DNA of 64,000 nucleotides from Sclerodactyla briareus (Eukaryota; Echinodermata; Holothuroidea; Dendrochirotida; Sclerodactylidae). Under the pieces are notes generated by a model, which saw nothing but the letters and a program-made list of their open reading frames with translations, was not told the DNA's origin and searched no databases. The translations under genes were made by a program, and so were the position numbers. The stretch spans positions 124,001 through 188,000 of the forward strand of contig JAODTK010001332.1 in the NCBI GenBank assembly GCA_026419785.1. Reading direction: 5' to 3'. Each line of letters begins with the position of its first letter. Positions within the stretch are counted from its first letter, which is position 1. Below are positions 22,524 to 34,212 of this stretch, one piece after another.

Positions 22524-22690
22524 GGCGTCAATCCAGTTCGAAACGTGGGGGGGGGGGGCGAGGCTGACTGCGATACACTATCCAAGCGGAGCGCCACCAT
22601 TGGTTGGCGCGTATCGTACGGAGGAAATTTTGGCTTGTTATACTCTAGATCGCCGGAAATGGCACTTGCCGTGCCTAATTGCCAACATCT
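22524..22690 (+). repeat. G-tract repeat with GGAGCGCCACC motif, copy 1
   Basis: CATGGGCGTC, then a run of ten G, then GCGGAGCGCCACCATTGG, TTGGCGCGTATCGTACGGAG and GAAATTTTGGC. The same order recurs at 29260-29420 and inside both large repeat copies (54605-54760, 63340-63500). A related run of about 14 G lies at 22938-22951. It is probably part of one mobile family. Confidence 0.55.
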
Positions 22691-25117
22691 AAATGTGCAA
22701 TTTTAGTGAAAAGAAACGTTGAAGATTTGCCGCGCATATACATCACGATCTTCATATGGTTGTGAAAGAAAATGTCCGCAAGTGACTACAAATGGGTTCC
22801 TTGGAACAGATCATTGAGGGAATTCTGAATGAAATGGGTCACTCAGATTGCAGGAAACGGTACTTCCAGTACACGAAAGTTAATGAATTCAGCGGCGTTG
22901 CTAGGATTCCCTTTAAAGGTTTTTTTAGGCGGCGCTTGGGGGGGGGGGGGGGCTGGAATAGTTTACAGCGTCTTTCTTGACCTTTTTTACGGAGCTGATG
23001 CACTGGCGCGGCCATGATATTTTTTTTTTTTGAGGCTCAGGATATTGGTTGGCTTGTCCTACTATTCAATTAAAATTACCCAAATCTAGAGTAAGTTGCC
23101 TAAAATTCATTGAAATTCATGTAGGCCATGTAGGGTGCACATTTCAGTTTCGCTCGTATTTCTCAATTTTCGCCCGAATTATGTACACTTGCACTACTCG
23201 AGTCTCAAGTCGATCTCAACTTGATTAAGCACTGGCTCGGATGCCTGTGATGATGGGTTACCCTAACGTGGTTTCCTAACCCACCTAGCTGACTGTACTG
23301 TCTGGCAATATTGGGCAGAACTTTGGCCCGATCTCAGGAAAATATTTAACCTTCTTGAATAAGATACTCCAAGGTTGTGTTAAAAGTTTACAGAAAAGTA
23401 ATAGTATATACGGTGTACCAGTTAGGGCGAAAATGTAAAGTCTGTGTCATGCCATCACAACTAGACAAGAAACTCGTTGGGGTCAATCATGTCGTTACAC
23501 GATTTAAAGTCTTCATTCAATCATGGGCGTCCGCGTCGTCAACAGGAACTTCAAATAGAGCAAAGCGTGTAAATGTTACTTCCGACTACGAACGCTTTCC
23601 GCCAATATGGCAGGCGGATTCGGATTCGCATTCCACATGTCCTTATGGATGGACCATTCCTAAATAGGGGCCGACAAATTTTGCCGAATTTTTTAGGTGG
23701 GTCACGGGAAGACTGGTACCGCATAAGCGGAAATTTGTGCATGTTTTCCGGGCATTGTATCATAAATTTGGCCAGTCAGCAGAAATTCGAAGATTCAGCC
23801 ATGTTTTTTTTTTTTTTGCCTTTTCGCTGCCCAAATTTTAAACGATTTTTTGTCATTTCCACCACGAATTTCCCATCTCAGGGAAATGTGTACGCAGTCT
23901 GCCCCGCCCCCCCCCCTCCTCCGGTCGTAGAATAATTTTGCATTTTCATGTCCTTAGATGCAATTTGTTACTCTGAATCTTGTGATGTTTTTCTGCCAAA
24001 AATGGGCAGTGAGTGCTCAACGTTGTGAGCTGGTCGAAATCTCACTTTTCAGGGACCGTCAAAATCCTCCAGTCAGTCCATTCAGATGATCCAGGTCAAA
24101 GTTTTTTTTTGGCCACGTTCCCGTTCCTTCCGACGAAAACACGCGCATAGCGTGCGAAGCGCGCTAAAACTTTTGCACAATTCTGTTACATTTAATTTAA
24201 AAAAAAATACTTCGCCTCATCTTTTCCTGAATTTCGCATTGTTGGTTTGAAATTTGATCAATTCCTGTCTAGATTTTTCTCTCTCATTTTTTTTATATCC
24301 GTTTCGGCTGTCTCATTTTGGACCATGGTAAACTTCTTTTGTCCTAATTGGATTGCTAGATGGGCGGCGGGACCTTCCTCCTCGTATGTCCCCCCCTTCA
24401 CCTGACTATAACCAGCACGCTATTTGTATTTTTTAGTCCCATGCAGAGTTTTTTTTTTTTTTATTGTAAAAAAAATGCTTGGGGGTCAATTTGCAGATTT
24501 TTACACAAGTTATTTCCGCATTGGTTGTACGTGAATCTAATTCCTACCCTAATCCCTAATCATAACAATAGACACAATTGATTGCTCTACAATAGGCCTA
24601 CCGACAGCCAATCACGGCAGTCATTGTAAATATGTGTGGTTTGTTAATTTACGAAAGTATTTTATTGCGAAGTTTGTGCACATTAGAAATGAAGGGGGGG
24701 GGGGGTTCTCACACTCGAGGAGTGAGGGGGTGGGGGTTGAATGAAACCTCCGCCCCCACATTCATCACTGGGGAGGGAGCAGCACCCCGATTCATACGCC
24801 CTAAGTCGAACCGCGTCTGATGAATTGTTGCAGGGCAAAGAACACGGATGGCACGTGATCTGTGGAATATAAAGTGAACTATATTCTCTAGAATTCGGAC
24901 TTTGATTGGCCAAACTTTTGAGCAGTTTACATACGTCAAGCAATTAAAGGATGAATATACTAATCTGTAGGCTCTGCAGTTGCCCGGACGGCTAGAATGA
25001 CGCCCCTAATTGATTCGGCGCATTGCAAATTGTTATGTTGGGGTAAAACTCTATTCGAAGATGGTCGTAAATGTTATTAGTAACAGGTATAGGACGCGAG
25101 TAAAAGCTGTTCAGATG
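22691..25117. other. Homopolymer-rich, repeat-like DNA without genes
   Basis: Holds G-run 22938-22951, T-runs near 23021, 23805, 24100 and 24450, a C-run near 23908 and a G-run near 24692. CATTCAATCATGGGCGTCC near 23515 recurs in both large repeat copies. AGCGTGCGAAGCGCGC near 24148 resembles GCGAAGCGCG blocks at 54936, 55133 and 63687. It is likely built from decayed copies of the same families as the 52-64 kb region. Confidence 0.4.
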
Positions 25118-25125
25118 GAGTAGGT

Positions 25126-25266
25126 AGGGATGTAGTCGAGACCGGTCTCGGTATTGAATTATTCTCGAATAATTGCTCTCGGTCTCGACTTTCGAGACCG
25201 CCATTCCTACAGTGTATAGACTCAGATGTGAGCTGGTCTCGGGATATCGGTCTCGACTACATCCCT
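25126..25266. mobile_element. 141-bp MITE with 19-bp perfect inverted termini
   Basis: The left end AGGGATGTAGTCGAGACCG (25126-25144) is the exact reverse complement of the right end CGGTCTCGACTACATCCCT (25248-25266). The interior is made of further GGTCTCG/CGAGACC words, so the whole element can fold back. The flanks GGAGTAGG (left) and GGAAGTAGG (right) look like a target-site duplication of 8-9 bp with one indel, which fits hAT-type insertion. The AGGGATG terminus also recalls hAT-family ends. No transposase is encoded. Confidence 0.8.
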
Positions 25267-25275
25267 GGAAGTAGG

Positions 25276-26414
25276 CTATAACTAAAGGGAACGTTCGAAG
25301 ATAAAGACATCAATCTAAAATCATATGTTGTTTGATTGAGTCAGTTATTGAATTAAGTTTTTCGAACGTTTGAGAATACATATCTATTCTTCGGGGAACG
25401 GCGTGACAAAAAATCATGCTCCATACTTGGCATTGCAATCGAAGGAAAAACACAACCGCGCGCGAAACCGCCCACAAAAAAAAGGCGCCATAGCGGGACA
25501 TTCTATGCGGTCAAGGTACAGTGATTGGAGAGAAGTTTCAGGGGCTCAGCAGCTAATCGAAGGAAAGTCAATTTAGAGTGCAGGGGTAAGTGAGTCAATG
25601 GGCCGGCAATTGCGGGAGTCCTATGCAATTCAGCTACGGTTAGAAGGTGTGAACGTGATTCAGGGCGTTGTGATAGTTGATCTGCGATGGCATGCCTATT
25701 TCTAAATACGAAAAATTAATGAAGGATGATGTCAGAAGTTACAAACGTTGAAAAGCCATTGGGACACAAACAATTTTGTAAACATTTATAGAAAATCGAT
25801 ACCCAATTGCCACCCAAGCAAATGCCGCGCGGATCGGGCGCGAAATTTTCGCATAAACTCGGGCATTCGACGAAAAATGGGGCGTTTTAGGACCTGAATG
25901 GCCATATCTGCCTGAAATGCTTCGATTCCCGCGCCTCAAGGATATATTCACCAAACCCAGAGGCATTAATGCGAGCTCATGTCCCTCATACGCCAAAACG
26001 TGGGGGGGGGGGACATTTGATATTGATTGTGTCCCCCAGTGTGGGGGGTGGTACTTGTCCCCCCGTTTTCCCCCCAGTATTGACTCCCATGCTGTGTGTG
26101 TGTGTTGTGTGTGTTATGTGGTACGCACGGCTACTACTTATTGCGTCCGAATGTCCTGCCCCACCTCCTCTGGTCGCACGTTCATCGATACTTGGCATAG
26201 TCTTTTCCGCGAAAGTCTCTTATGAAGAGCTATGCCGCCACGCCCCGCCACGCACTGTATTGCCAACCTCCTAGGGCGCACGTGATGCAGAGCCCCGCAG
26301 GCGCGCTCGGGGCTGACGGTTCCCCTTAGCGGAAACGAGTACTTTGCTGGTACCACGTAGCGCTTCGACCGTGCGTATGCCGTTGTCTGGGTAGTATGTA
26401 TGTATGTTACGCCC
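25276..26414. other. No gene; G/C-tract repeat at 25995-26090
   Basis: Around 26000 a G-run, a C-run, a second G-run and a second C-run alternate (GTGGGGGGGGGG, GTCCCCCAG, TGGGGGG, CCCCCCGTTTTCCCCCC) and are followed by GACTCCCATGCTG. The same alternating design occurs at 30010-30120 and 56085-56165. A TGTG run follows at 26094-26125. The remainder is unremarkable. Confidence 0.45.
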
Positions 26415-26620
26415 AGCGTAACACGATAACTCGACCCACCTGGATGGAGGGAGCTCATACTGGTTGTGTATTCCCCATGATTGAGACATGAACCCTATCC
26501 CTCTTGTTTTTGGTTAGGGTCAGAGGTCATCTGAGGTCAAAAGAGGTCAAAGTCTGAAAACCTAATGAACACGATCTGTCCGCGCGGTTGGGCACGAACA
26601 AAGTGAAATTCGGTGTAGAG
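26415..26620 (+). mobile_element. Satellite-carrying element, single monomer fragment
   Basis: A good half-unit: ACACGATAACTCGACCCACC, TGGATGGAGGGAGCTCATAC, CCCCATGATTGAGACATGAA, then GGTCATCTGAGGTCAAAAGA and GTCTGAAAACC. It then reads ACACGAT and GTGAAATTCGGTG. It is interrupted or ended by a SINE-like segment at about 26640. A further GAACACGAT at 26845 hints that the monomer array resumed beyond the SINE. Confidence 0.65.
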
Positions 26621-26639
26621 CTTTCTGTATGACAAGACA

Positions 26640-26800
26640 GGTCAGCCGGATGCAGAGACCGTTCTCTACCACATGAGGGTAGTACAACGCTGGACGGCAA
26701 CTTGCAATTGCCTACCCCTCGTTTGTCCATACTCCAATCCCTTGTGCCGAGAGACCAGGTACCAAGTCTTTGGTATGACCTAACGGGGTTAGGCGACGCT
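26640..26800 (-). mobile_element. SINE fragment inside or beside satellite monomer
   Basis: The minus strand reads TAGGTCATACCAAAGACTTG, matching the signature downstream of the tRNA-like head in the 30.6-kb SINE. A GGTCTCTCGGCACAAGG body follows. No A-tail and only a poor head remain. Confidence 0.4.
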
Positions 26801-26819
26801 TTGCCACATTGCGATAATT

Positions 26820-29259
26820 GTGATATTTCAGACAACTTGGCTTGTGAACACGATGATCCGACCCAAGGGATTTGATCGGGCTAAGGCTATGTTGCACACA
26901 ATACAGTCGGCTCACATGTCAAAAAATATAATTTCGTTGGAAGTTTCGGGAGATTCGTGTTCAACATTTGCCGAACGCTCTATTGGGGCCATCTTTCAAA
27001 ATGTCAATAAAGCAACATCTCGGGGAAGCAAAGGAGTTCTGATTTTATGGCTTTTTTACATTTGCAATTCTAAACGTTTTGGAATTGCATAGGGTATAGC
27101 AATCAGAAAACAATGTTTAACCTTTGCTGGACCTGACCGCCATATATATAGCGACATCTTAAATTTTCGAAATGACTTCCATAAAATATGAACGTCTCCC
27201 AATCTCGGCATCTAGGTTTGACCTTAGACGCATGATTTCAACGGTGAACCTACATTGTAGGGCAAGATCTAGTGGCTACAATACGCCAAATGTAACCACG
27301 AGGCGGTCATCTTGAATTTTCAGAAAGGGCCGCCTTAGAAATGTGCGTTTTTCGTATCTCAACTTCTAGGTGAAATAAACGCATCAACACAACGACGTTG
27401 TATTGAATCGTACCCGAGATGTCAGCTTTATTCCGTTTAGCTGATGGAAGCCAATCGGAACATTATGGAGCCAAACTTTCGGTTGGTAAGCTTTCATATC
27501 ACGAGGTTGTGAAATTGTCACAATAGTTTGGTTAAGACGAAGAAGTTAGGACCCTCACTAAAAAACAGCAAAAAACCAGCCATGTGCATTCCAGATACCT
27601 TATAATATCCGTGGTTGATTGTGAATGGCAACAATAGATTAGCTTGGAAAACTGTTCATATTTGGAGGCGTCAACTATCTTCACAAATCGAAAGAGCCAA
27701 TCACACCCAAGGTGCCAGTAGTTGTTTACATTCACGGGTTGCTAATTCGATTAAACCTCATTAAACTAACTATACTGACGTTTTTTATTTCCCTCCAAAT
27801 ATTTGTATATCTGGAATGAAAATTAGTAATATGTGACAGTGATTGATAGTAATAAGTCCAAGCTGTTTGGAACGGATGTTATAAGAGAAATCATTTCGCC
27901 GCTAATTACTAATGACCAAGTAGGTTTCCGTTGTTGATTAGGTTGTTGGAGGCAGTAGGCCTAAAACGATCTGAATAAGTTTCGACTAACTTTCTTTTCT
28001 AACGTTAGGCGGGACTTGATGCATGATTGATGCTCGGTCATTACAGCGAATGCATTATGCATATTGACCACCTTCACGAACAGTCCACAAGACGGTCCGT
28101 GGCGAAAAACATAATCTAGAACCGTATGCTTTCAGAAAAGCAGATGTATAGGGGACCTAGATAGTGAGAAGCGCAAAAGGGAGTCACAGTCACGGCGCTC
28201 TGAACAAGACTACTTGTAACTATGTCCCCGTAGTATCAAAACGCTTGGTACACAAAAATCGTTTTCACCTTGACCTAGAGGAGAAACCTTTGGCATAACG
28301 AATTCGTGTCTGGTGGCTGCATGTCTTGCCGTATACTTCAATTGAAATCAACACAAAAAGTAATATTTCAATATCTTACTGATGTGGCATGACCCTACCA
28401 CACCTGCGTGGGGGAGGGGAAACTGATCACGTGTCCATGACAAAAACTACGTTTTCTCTTTAGGCTTAGCTATAGAACAATGATTATGTGAAAAAGTGTA
28501 CCTTAAATTCGAAGCTGGTGAAATCCATATCGCGTAAATTTGATAGCTCCCACAATCAGCCAGTTCATGCTTTGCCATGATTATTTTCGTTTATATGACA
28601 ACAGGAGGTTGTGACGTGAAATACAGATACAGCAGTGCTCGATCAGTCTACAGCGGAAAAGGCAAGTCACCTAAAAAAGTCATCGAATTGACCACACCCG
28701 GAAACAATTAAAGATAGCCAACAACTACGTCTTAGCGAACAGTAATAGTTAAGCAGGAACAGTAGCAATATGGAGACAAATGTGGCGTGCAATACGTACG
28801 TTTTGCTGAAGGCTCAGTATCAACCGTACAACAAGGGATTTATACTTTACCGTCGGCTGCCGGATTTCCAACACTTCGGTTCATAGTAGTAAAATTATGG
28901 ACTGCGCACGTTTATCGAAGGCTCCGTTCAATGCCATGAACCACTAGGAATACCTTTCCAGTGATACCGCAGGTTCGCGTGATTTCACCGGCGCAGGGAC
29001 TCGACCAACCCTCTCAATATCGAGTGCCACCAGAGCATTTATTAATTATAGAACCGGACCAAAGAATGATCTGAAAGCTCTTTTTAATACTGTATGGACG
29101 GAACTCATTGCATACAATCTAGGGTCTCAACAGGGCGGCATATTCATTTCTGGACAAACGCAATGCAAGTAAGCATCTATGAAGGTCGTCAAGCGTTCCA
29201 CCTAACGTCTTCAAAATACTGGGTTGCGTGGATCTGGATTGTGTGAAACAGGGGCGTGC
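26820..29259. other. Unannotated DNA
   Basis: A loose direct repeat occurs: CATCTTAAATTTTCG near 27155 and CATCTTGAATTTTCAG near 27310, both beside CCGCC/GGCGG words, about 160 bp apart. The rest (27.4-29.2 kb) shows no recognisable gene, RNA or repeat. Confidence 0.4.
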
Positions 29260-29420
29260 GGGATTTTGTTTCGAAGTGGGGGGGGGGAGGGGGATGGAGG
29301 GGGGGGAGATTTGATAGATGATAGTTAAGTGGAGCGCCACGTAGGGTTGGCGCGGAGCGTTGAAGAAAATTTTTGCTGTTACAACCTTCCCAGGACGCCC
29401 GGAAACGGCCCCTGAGGGTT
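29260..29420 (+). repeat. G-tract repeat with GGAGCGCCAC motif, copy 2
   Basis: GGGGCGTGCGGGATTTTG leads into a series of G-runs (29278-29308), then AAGTGGAGCGCCACGTAGG, TTGGCGCGGAGCGTTG and AAGAAAATTTTTG. A CCCCTGAGGG end follows near 29411. The order of blocks is the same as at 22524-22690. Confidence 0.5.
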
Positions 29421-30619
29421 TTTACAGCTGTTGTTTTCTCAGGCCGGTCAAAGAATGAATATATTACCTACGATTTGTGGATTGTTAAGAGAGATTTGTG
29501 CTCTTTGTGAAAGCATAAACATTGATCAGTTGAAATGACACAAGGAGAGAACTAAAATGTAGAAACAAAACCTGTTAGGTAATGAGGCAGACCCTCCCAG
29601 ACAGTCAGTCACGGCAACTATATCCAATTAAGTGATAGGACGATCAAGTTACATGCGTTGGGCGTTGGTAATGAGTCCAGTTTTTGAAATCGTCCCAAAA
29701 AATTTCGTCTCGTCGCCGAGCCGATATAAATGTTTCGGCCAGGTTCTGCACATTAGTTGCGTCTATAGAGTTGTGGTGGCTTCGCGCCAGGGAAGAGAAA
29801 AACTCGAATCAAGAGTCAACTAGGTTGGTGGTAGTGTTTATAGTGTAAGGCTGTCAGCTGAAAATGACAGTTCATTGGCGGTGGGTAACTGAGTTACTGA
29901 GCTCACGCCCTCTTCCAGTTGGTCGCCTCTCAACTTTACAATGTTTTGTTGTAATAAAAGTGGGGAATTGGTCCTATTAGAATGAATATCATGTCAAAAA
30001 TAATTATTTGGACCGACAAAACTGGGGGGATGTTTGTACAGGCCATCCCCCTATCTAAAAGTGGGGGGGGTGGATCAATCCCCCGCATACCCCCGGGATT
30101 TACGCCCGCCGTGGTTTGAAGTTTTGAGAGGCTGTTGTAGCAGGCCAGTGAAGGAGGTTTAGGGCTGAGCGAGTTAAAATTTTGGGGACACGCCTGCTGA
30201 ATAGTTACAAAACACATATTCCTGCTCCAAATTAGGCGAAATCTATCAAAATTGTTGAAATAATAGGGAGACCGGCAAACACATTTTTGGGAACTTCATT
30301 GTACAATTTGTCCTCTAATTTTAGTAGATATATGAGACTACAATGGCTGAAGATTTTAAGTTACTGCTTAAAAAAATTCGTAACACGGCACCAAATGAAA
30401 CGTTTTCCACGCAATCAGCTGAAAACTACGAACTAGCATTCAACTGTTCAAGGTGGACATCTCCTGGATTTTCCTGTGAGGAGGGCAGGGGGGGGGGGGG
30501 TGTGAGGGGGGTGGGTGGGATGGGGTGATATGATTGGGGGGGGTGATGGGGGGGGGGGGGGTGATGAGGTGGTGTGCATCAAGCAGTGTGTTTTAAATAT
30601 TGTGGTACATTGTGTCCAT
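29421..30619. other. No gene; G/C-tract repeat and G-rich run
   Basis: 30023-30115 is a minus-strand copy of the alternating G-tract/C-tract repeat, ending in GGGATTTACGCCCGCC. 30487-30572 is almost entirely G with T/GA interruptions and is capable of G-quadruplex formation. The 61-codon frame at 30343-30528 runs into the G tract and has no motif. Confidence 0.45.
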
Positions 30620-31006
30620 TTGTTTTTTTTTTTTTTTTTTTTTTACTCATCATTGCGGAAAAGGGACCCTACCTATACGAGGCCTGCACGGGTGGCGGGA
30701 CCTGGATATATCGCACGGAATTGTCAGCGGCGCGAAACCTTCACCAGGTAAACGGAAAACAAGGCGATGCCTCTTTTCGTTGCGGTAGTAATGTGAAGGA
30801 GGGGGGTACTTACACGCCGACGGCACTTAATTCACAGATTGCCTTGACCCCACATTTTTCCCCTGTTCCTACCATCATGCTGAGCGCCAAGCGAGAAGGC
30901 AAGAGGTCCCATTTTAAAGTCTTTGGTATGACCCGACCGGGATTCGAACCCCGGCCCCCTACGGTGGAAAGCGGAACGCTTAACCAAATGTGCTAACCAC
31001 CTCGGT
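30620..31006 (-). mobile_element. tRNA-derived SINE, near full length
   Basis: Read from 31004 downward: CCGAGGTGGTTAGCAC and TTGGTTAAGCG (A-box region), then GGGGTTCGAATCCCGG, an intact B-box palindrome. GGTCATACCAAAGACTTT and ATGGGACCTCTTGCC follow, with a GCTTGGCGCTCAGCATGATG body. It ends in a 24-nt A-run (T-run 30621-30644 on the plus strand). The head is about 72 bp and the total about 387 bp. The tail shows no obvious LINE-derived end. The plus-strand frames over it are shadows. It is the best-preserved SINE in the window. Confidence 0.72.
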
Positions 31007-31555
31007 TTAATTTACCACTCGGTTGTATTACAAACTATATAGAAAAACTGAATTGTTCCTACATTCGCACTGGACCTGAAACTCCGGGGACTAAACCCTC
31101 TTGTTATAGTCGTATTTCGGAACAATGCCGGACTACCGCGTCCATACTTAATCAAATAGGTCGTGCATAGGAATATGGTTTAGACGTCCAATCTGTAAGT
31201 ATCGATTCGGGGCACTTCCCCATTTGGTCGGCGATGTGAAGGGGCCGCGAATGGGCTCATGGGTTATTTCACACGACAGATTCTTGTGTCCGAGTACGAG
31301 CTTGGCTGTTCTAACCACTGATAGAAAAGTACAGGAGGGCACTACAGAGGACTCTGATATATCACACAGAGTGCACTGTTGTGGTCCATCGCCACTTGAA
31401 TTCTATATTCTCCAGGACACGGGAGATATTACGCAGCTGTACCCAGAGCGTATAGCTGCCCTATAGGACAAATGGTTCTCCATCAACCAAGTCATGTTGA
31501 GGTTTTGGAGACAACCAGCCCACAAAATATATAAGGTAAGTGTGGAAAGGAAACG
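31007..31555. other. Unannotated DNA
   Basis: A plus-strand frame at 31224-31466 has ordinary composition but no recognised motif. A TAAG|GTAAGTGT donor-like site lies at about 31530-31540. Evidence is too thin for a gene call. Confidence 0.35.
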
Positions 31556-31617
31556 TATTTTTTTTTGGGGGGGGCGGGGCGGGGGGGAGGGGGGGGGTCG
31601 GGGGGGGGGGGTAGGGG
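31556..31617 (+). repeat. Poly-T/poly-G tract with quadruplex potential
   Basis: A T-run changes into a series of G-runs of 4-12 separated by single C, A or TC (31567-31617). More than four G-runs lie close together, so an intramolecular G-quadruplex is possible on the plus strand. Confidence 0.75.
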
Positions 31618-32160
31618 AAGTAAAAGATTAAAGCATCGGAAGGAGGGGACGGGGGCTCGTATTATTCAATTTTCGACGTGCACGGTAGATTAGAAAGTGG
31701 AGGATTCAGTGAGTCACTGAGCTACTCGACTCATGAAGTCTTGTCCAGGAAATAAGAACCTAGCCGAATCTACCCGCCCTGATCAGGCAATTCAGACAAA
31801 ACACAACACGGACAACCGTTTAGGGAGTCGGTTTTTATGGTTAAAATCATGAGTCTTATTTCAGATAGCCATGCCTTGCAAACACAGAAATGTTTATTCG
31901 CAAAACCTCTCCTAAGGATGAAAGTTGCTCGAAATTCAGGAAACTAGATGGAGATCATTTGAACAAATTCAAAAAACCGCTTCACTTAAAATCGACACTA
32001 CTAGGAACTGGATAGGGCGAGGGTACTCTTGTTTTGGCATAGTTGAAGAGAACTCGAAATGTCAAATATAGAGAGCTTTTTGAAGCTTTACTGCAATCTA
32101 ATGCTCTAAGGGCCTACTTCTTCAGCGAGGAGCAACTGGTGTCGACGAGCGAGAAAACCA
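31618..32160. other. Unannotated DNA
   Basis: Nothing recognised before the satellite-element copy. Confidence 0.4.
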
Positions 32161-32830
32161 TAAAGCAAAAGGCTTAGTGATTCCTCGACTGTTTTGACGT
32201 CACCAATAGACGACACCTGGGAGATGGCACCAGCACATTATGGTCAACATAACTTCTGACAACTTTCCTATCTTTCCCAACCAACTATAGGTTCCTTACA
32301 CCCTTTAAGCAAAGCTACACACTAAATTCAGGTCTTTCAGACTTTGACCTCTGTGATCTGAGATGACCTCTGACCTAACCCCAAAGCAATATGGTTCATG
32401 TACTCATCATGGGCCACACATACCAAGGTATGAGCTTCATCCTCCGAGTGGGTTGAGTTAACGTTTTTACAGCCAAAATTGGCCCAATATCGAATTTCAC
32501 ACATTTTCTATCTTCGACCAAATTCACCCCCGCCTTAACCACACCCAATACTGTTCCTACTCCCCATTAGAAAGCTGTCACCGAACTTGACTTGATCGTA
32601 CCGATCATTCTGGACTATCTTGTTTACAGGTTTTCAGACTTTTGGTCACTGGTGACCTCAGATGACCTCTGACCGACCCCAAACAATGGTTCATGTACTT
32701 ATCATGGGAACACTCATACCGAGTATGAGCCGACCTACTCCAGACTGATCAAGTTATCATTTCCAACTGGGCGTCACACCACACACGACTGAAGCATCGA
32801 TCCCTGACTCGCCACGGAATAAAAAAAAGC
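32161..32830 (-). mobile_element. Satellite-carrying element, minus orientation, short array
   Basis: Starts with the family 3' end in reverse: AAAGCAAAAGGCTTAGTGAT and TTCCTCGACTG at 32162-32192. It shares the ACACCTGGGAGATGGCACC and CAACATAACTTCTGACAAC blocks with the 56-kb copy. About two dimeric monomers follow, with GACCTCTGACCTAACCCCAA, CATGGGCCACACATACCAAG and TGGGTTGAGTTAACG. It closes with GGGCGTCACACCACACACGA and CTGAAGCATCGATCCCTGAC, the 5' module. Both ends are present in about 0.67 kb. Confidence 0.72.
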
Positions 32831-34065
32831 GCAATGACTAACCATTCCTATATGGAACTGCCGCGACCGATCACACATTACGACTTGCCGTGTACGATCA
32901 TACGAGCGGTCGCCTGTCGCTACGATTGATCGTAGAGTAATTATCCCGTCTCCACGATTGATTCCTCGATGGTCGCTGACATTCGCGACTGTTCTCACGG
33001 TAACCACTATTGATCTCGCAAGTGGTTCTTCTATATTCATTGTGATCTCACGACACCGTCTACCATGACACATGGAGAAGTTTATTAAGTAACGGAAGAC
33101 AATGGACTGATTACAATGTGGATTCCTGGTTTGGATAAAGCTTCAAGTTGCATTTGAACCTAATGTTTCACGATCTTCGATAGCCCTATTCGAAATTCTA
33201 ACGGTGAACGCTGTTCTCCCAAACTGCCTATCAACAAGAAGTACCGATTTCAGCGGAATGATTTTCCTTAGTTTTTAGTTGGCCATGACACACTATTTTC
33301 GAAGGTAATTCCTTTGGGCAGTGGGCCTGAGACAGGACAAACCGACCTATGGTCAGTTCATTTTAGTTTTTTTATAAAACCACGAAGTTAATACAACTAT
33401 AGCTGTTTTAAACCAAAGTCGCTCCTACACACGACTGATTGTTCCAGACCATTTCTCCACATGTTTCTTTTTCTCTTTCGTCCCTGGAGAGACCATGACA
33501 TCTGTATGACACCACCTGGTCAGAAGTCGTGTCCAAATTTGTTCATCTCAATGGCTTCATATTAATTAACAAATTATGATTTGACCTTGCGTCGAATGTC
33601 CAGCTATGGACTATTCTGTACCTAGTCTCCAGGGTATATGTTACTCAAAGTTAAGGACTGCAATTGGCATTAGAGGACAGTTGCGATGTCTTTGGGATGT
33701 GTGGTCTATCAATCACACTCAACCGTGCAACTCACAAATATCAAGAATGCAGAAATGAATCAGTTGGTTCTTGCGCTTATTCGTTAATATGGATGTTTAT
33801 TCAATAATGGAACGCCATATTGGGCACTTATCAAATCATTTAGCGCTACGATCATTGTTCACTGCCGCTGAGGCACTGAAGCAGTCGGACGTAGGCTCCC
33901 CTCGCTTCGGGCGGTCCATGACAATGTGTGTACCCTATGTTACTACAGCGTAACTAAAAAAATATAAGGTCATGTCCCTGTTATGAAGACATTCACACGT
34001 TGCTTGTTTTTATTCCTGCAAGGTAGGGTGGCAATTCTAACCCAGTTGAGATTTAGCATTGTTTA
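32831..34065. other. No gene; foldback-like GATC-rich patch at 32860-33010
   Basis: The patch is rich in CGATC/GATCG words. It contains the near-palindrome CTACGATTGATCGTAG (32918-32933) and the pair GCGACC/GGTCGC about 50 bp apart. The minus-strand frame across it is probably a by-product of the repetitive words. Nothing recognised after 33070. Confidence 0.35.
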
Positions 34066-34212
34066 ATTACGTCCAGCCGGCCTCGGGCTCGGTCTCGGCC
34101 TCGCCTCGAATCGTGAAGCCTTGGCCTTGCATCGGCTCCGAGCGAGAATGCCACTGCCTCGGCCCTTGCCTCGAAGCTATTGTCTCGCCTCGAGTGGCTG
34201 CCCTCGACCTCC
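34066..34212. repeat. CCTCGG-rich low-complexity element
   Basis: A 140-bp GC-rich island in AT-rich DNA, made of CCTCGG, TCGGTCTCGG and CCTTGCCTCG words and ending CCTCCAACACTAG. Its word content recalls the GGTCTCG foldback element at 25.1 kb, but no clean terminal inverted repeat was found. It could be a decayed MITE of a related kind or a degenerate microsatellite. Confidence 0.45.

Noticed and set aside
30574-30996. 140-codon plus-strand frame
   Set aside because: It runs antisense through the A-tail and B-box of a tRNA-derived SINE, so it is a shadow.
30930-31006. A functional tRNA gene
   Set aside because: A- and B-box are present but the acceptor stem does not close, and the segment continues into a SINE body with an A-tail.
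32774-33073. 99-codon minus-strand frame with many Arg and Asp
   Set aside because: It follows repeated CGATC/GATCG words in a foldback-like patch and the end of a satellite element; the composition is explained by the repeat.
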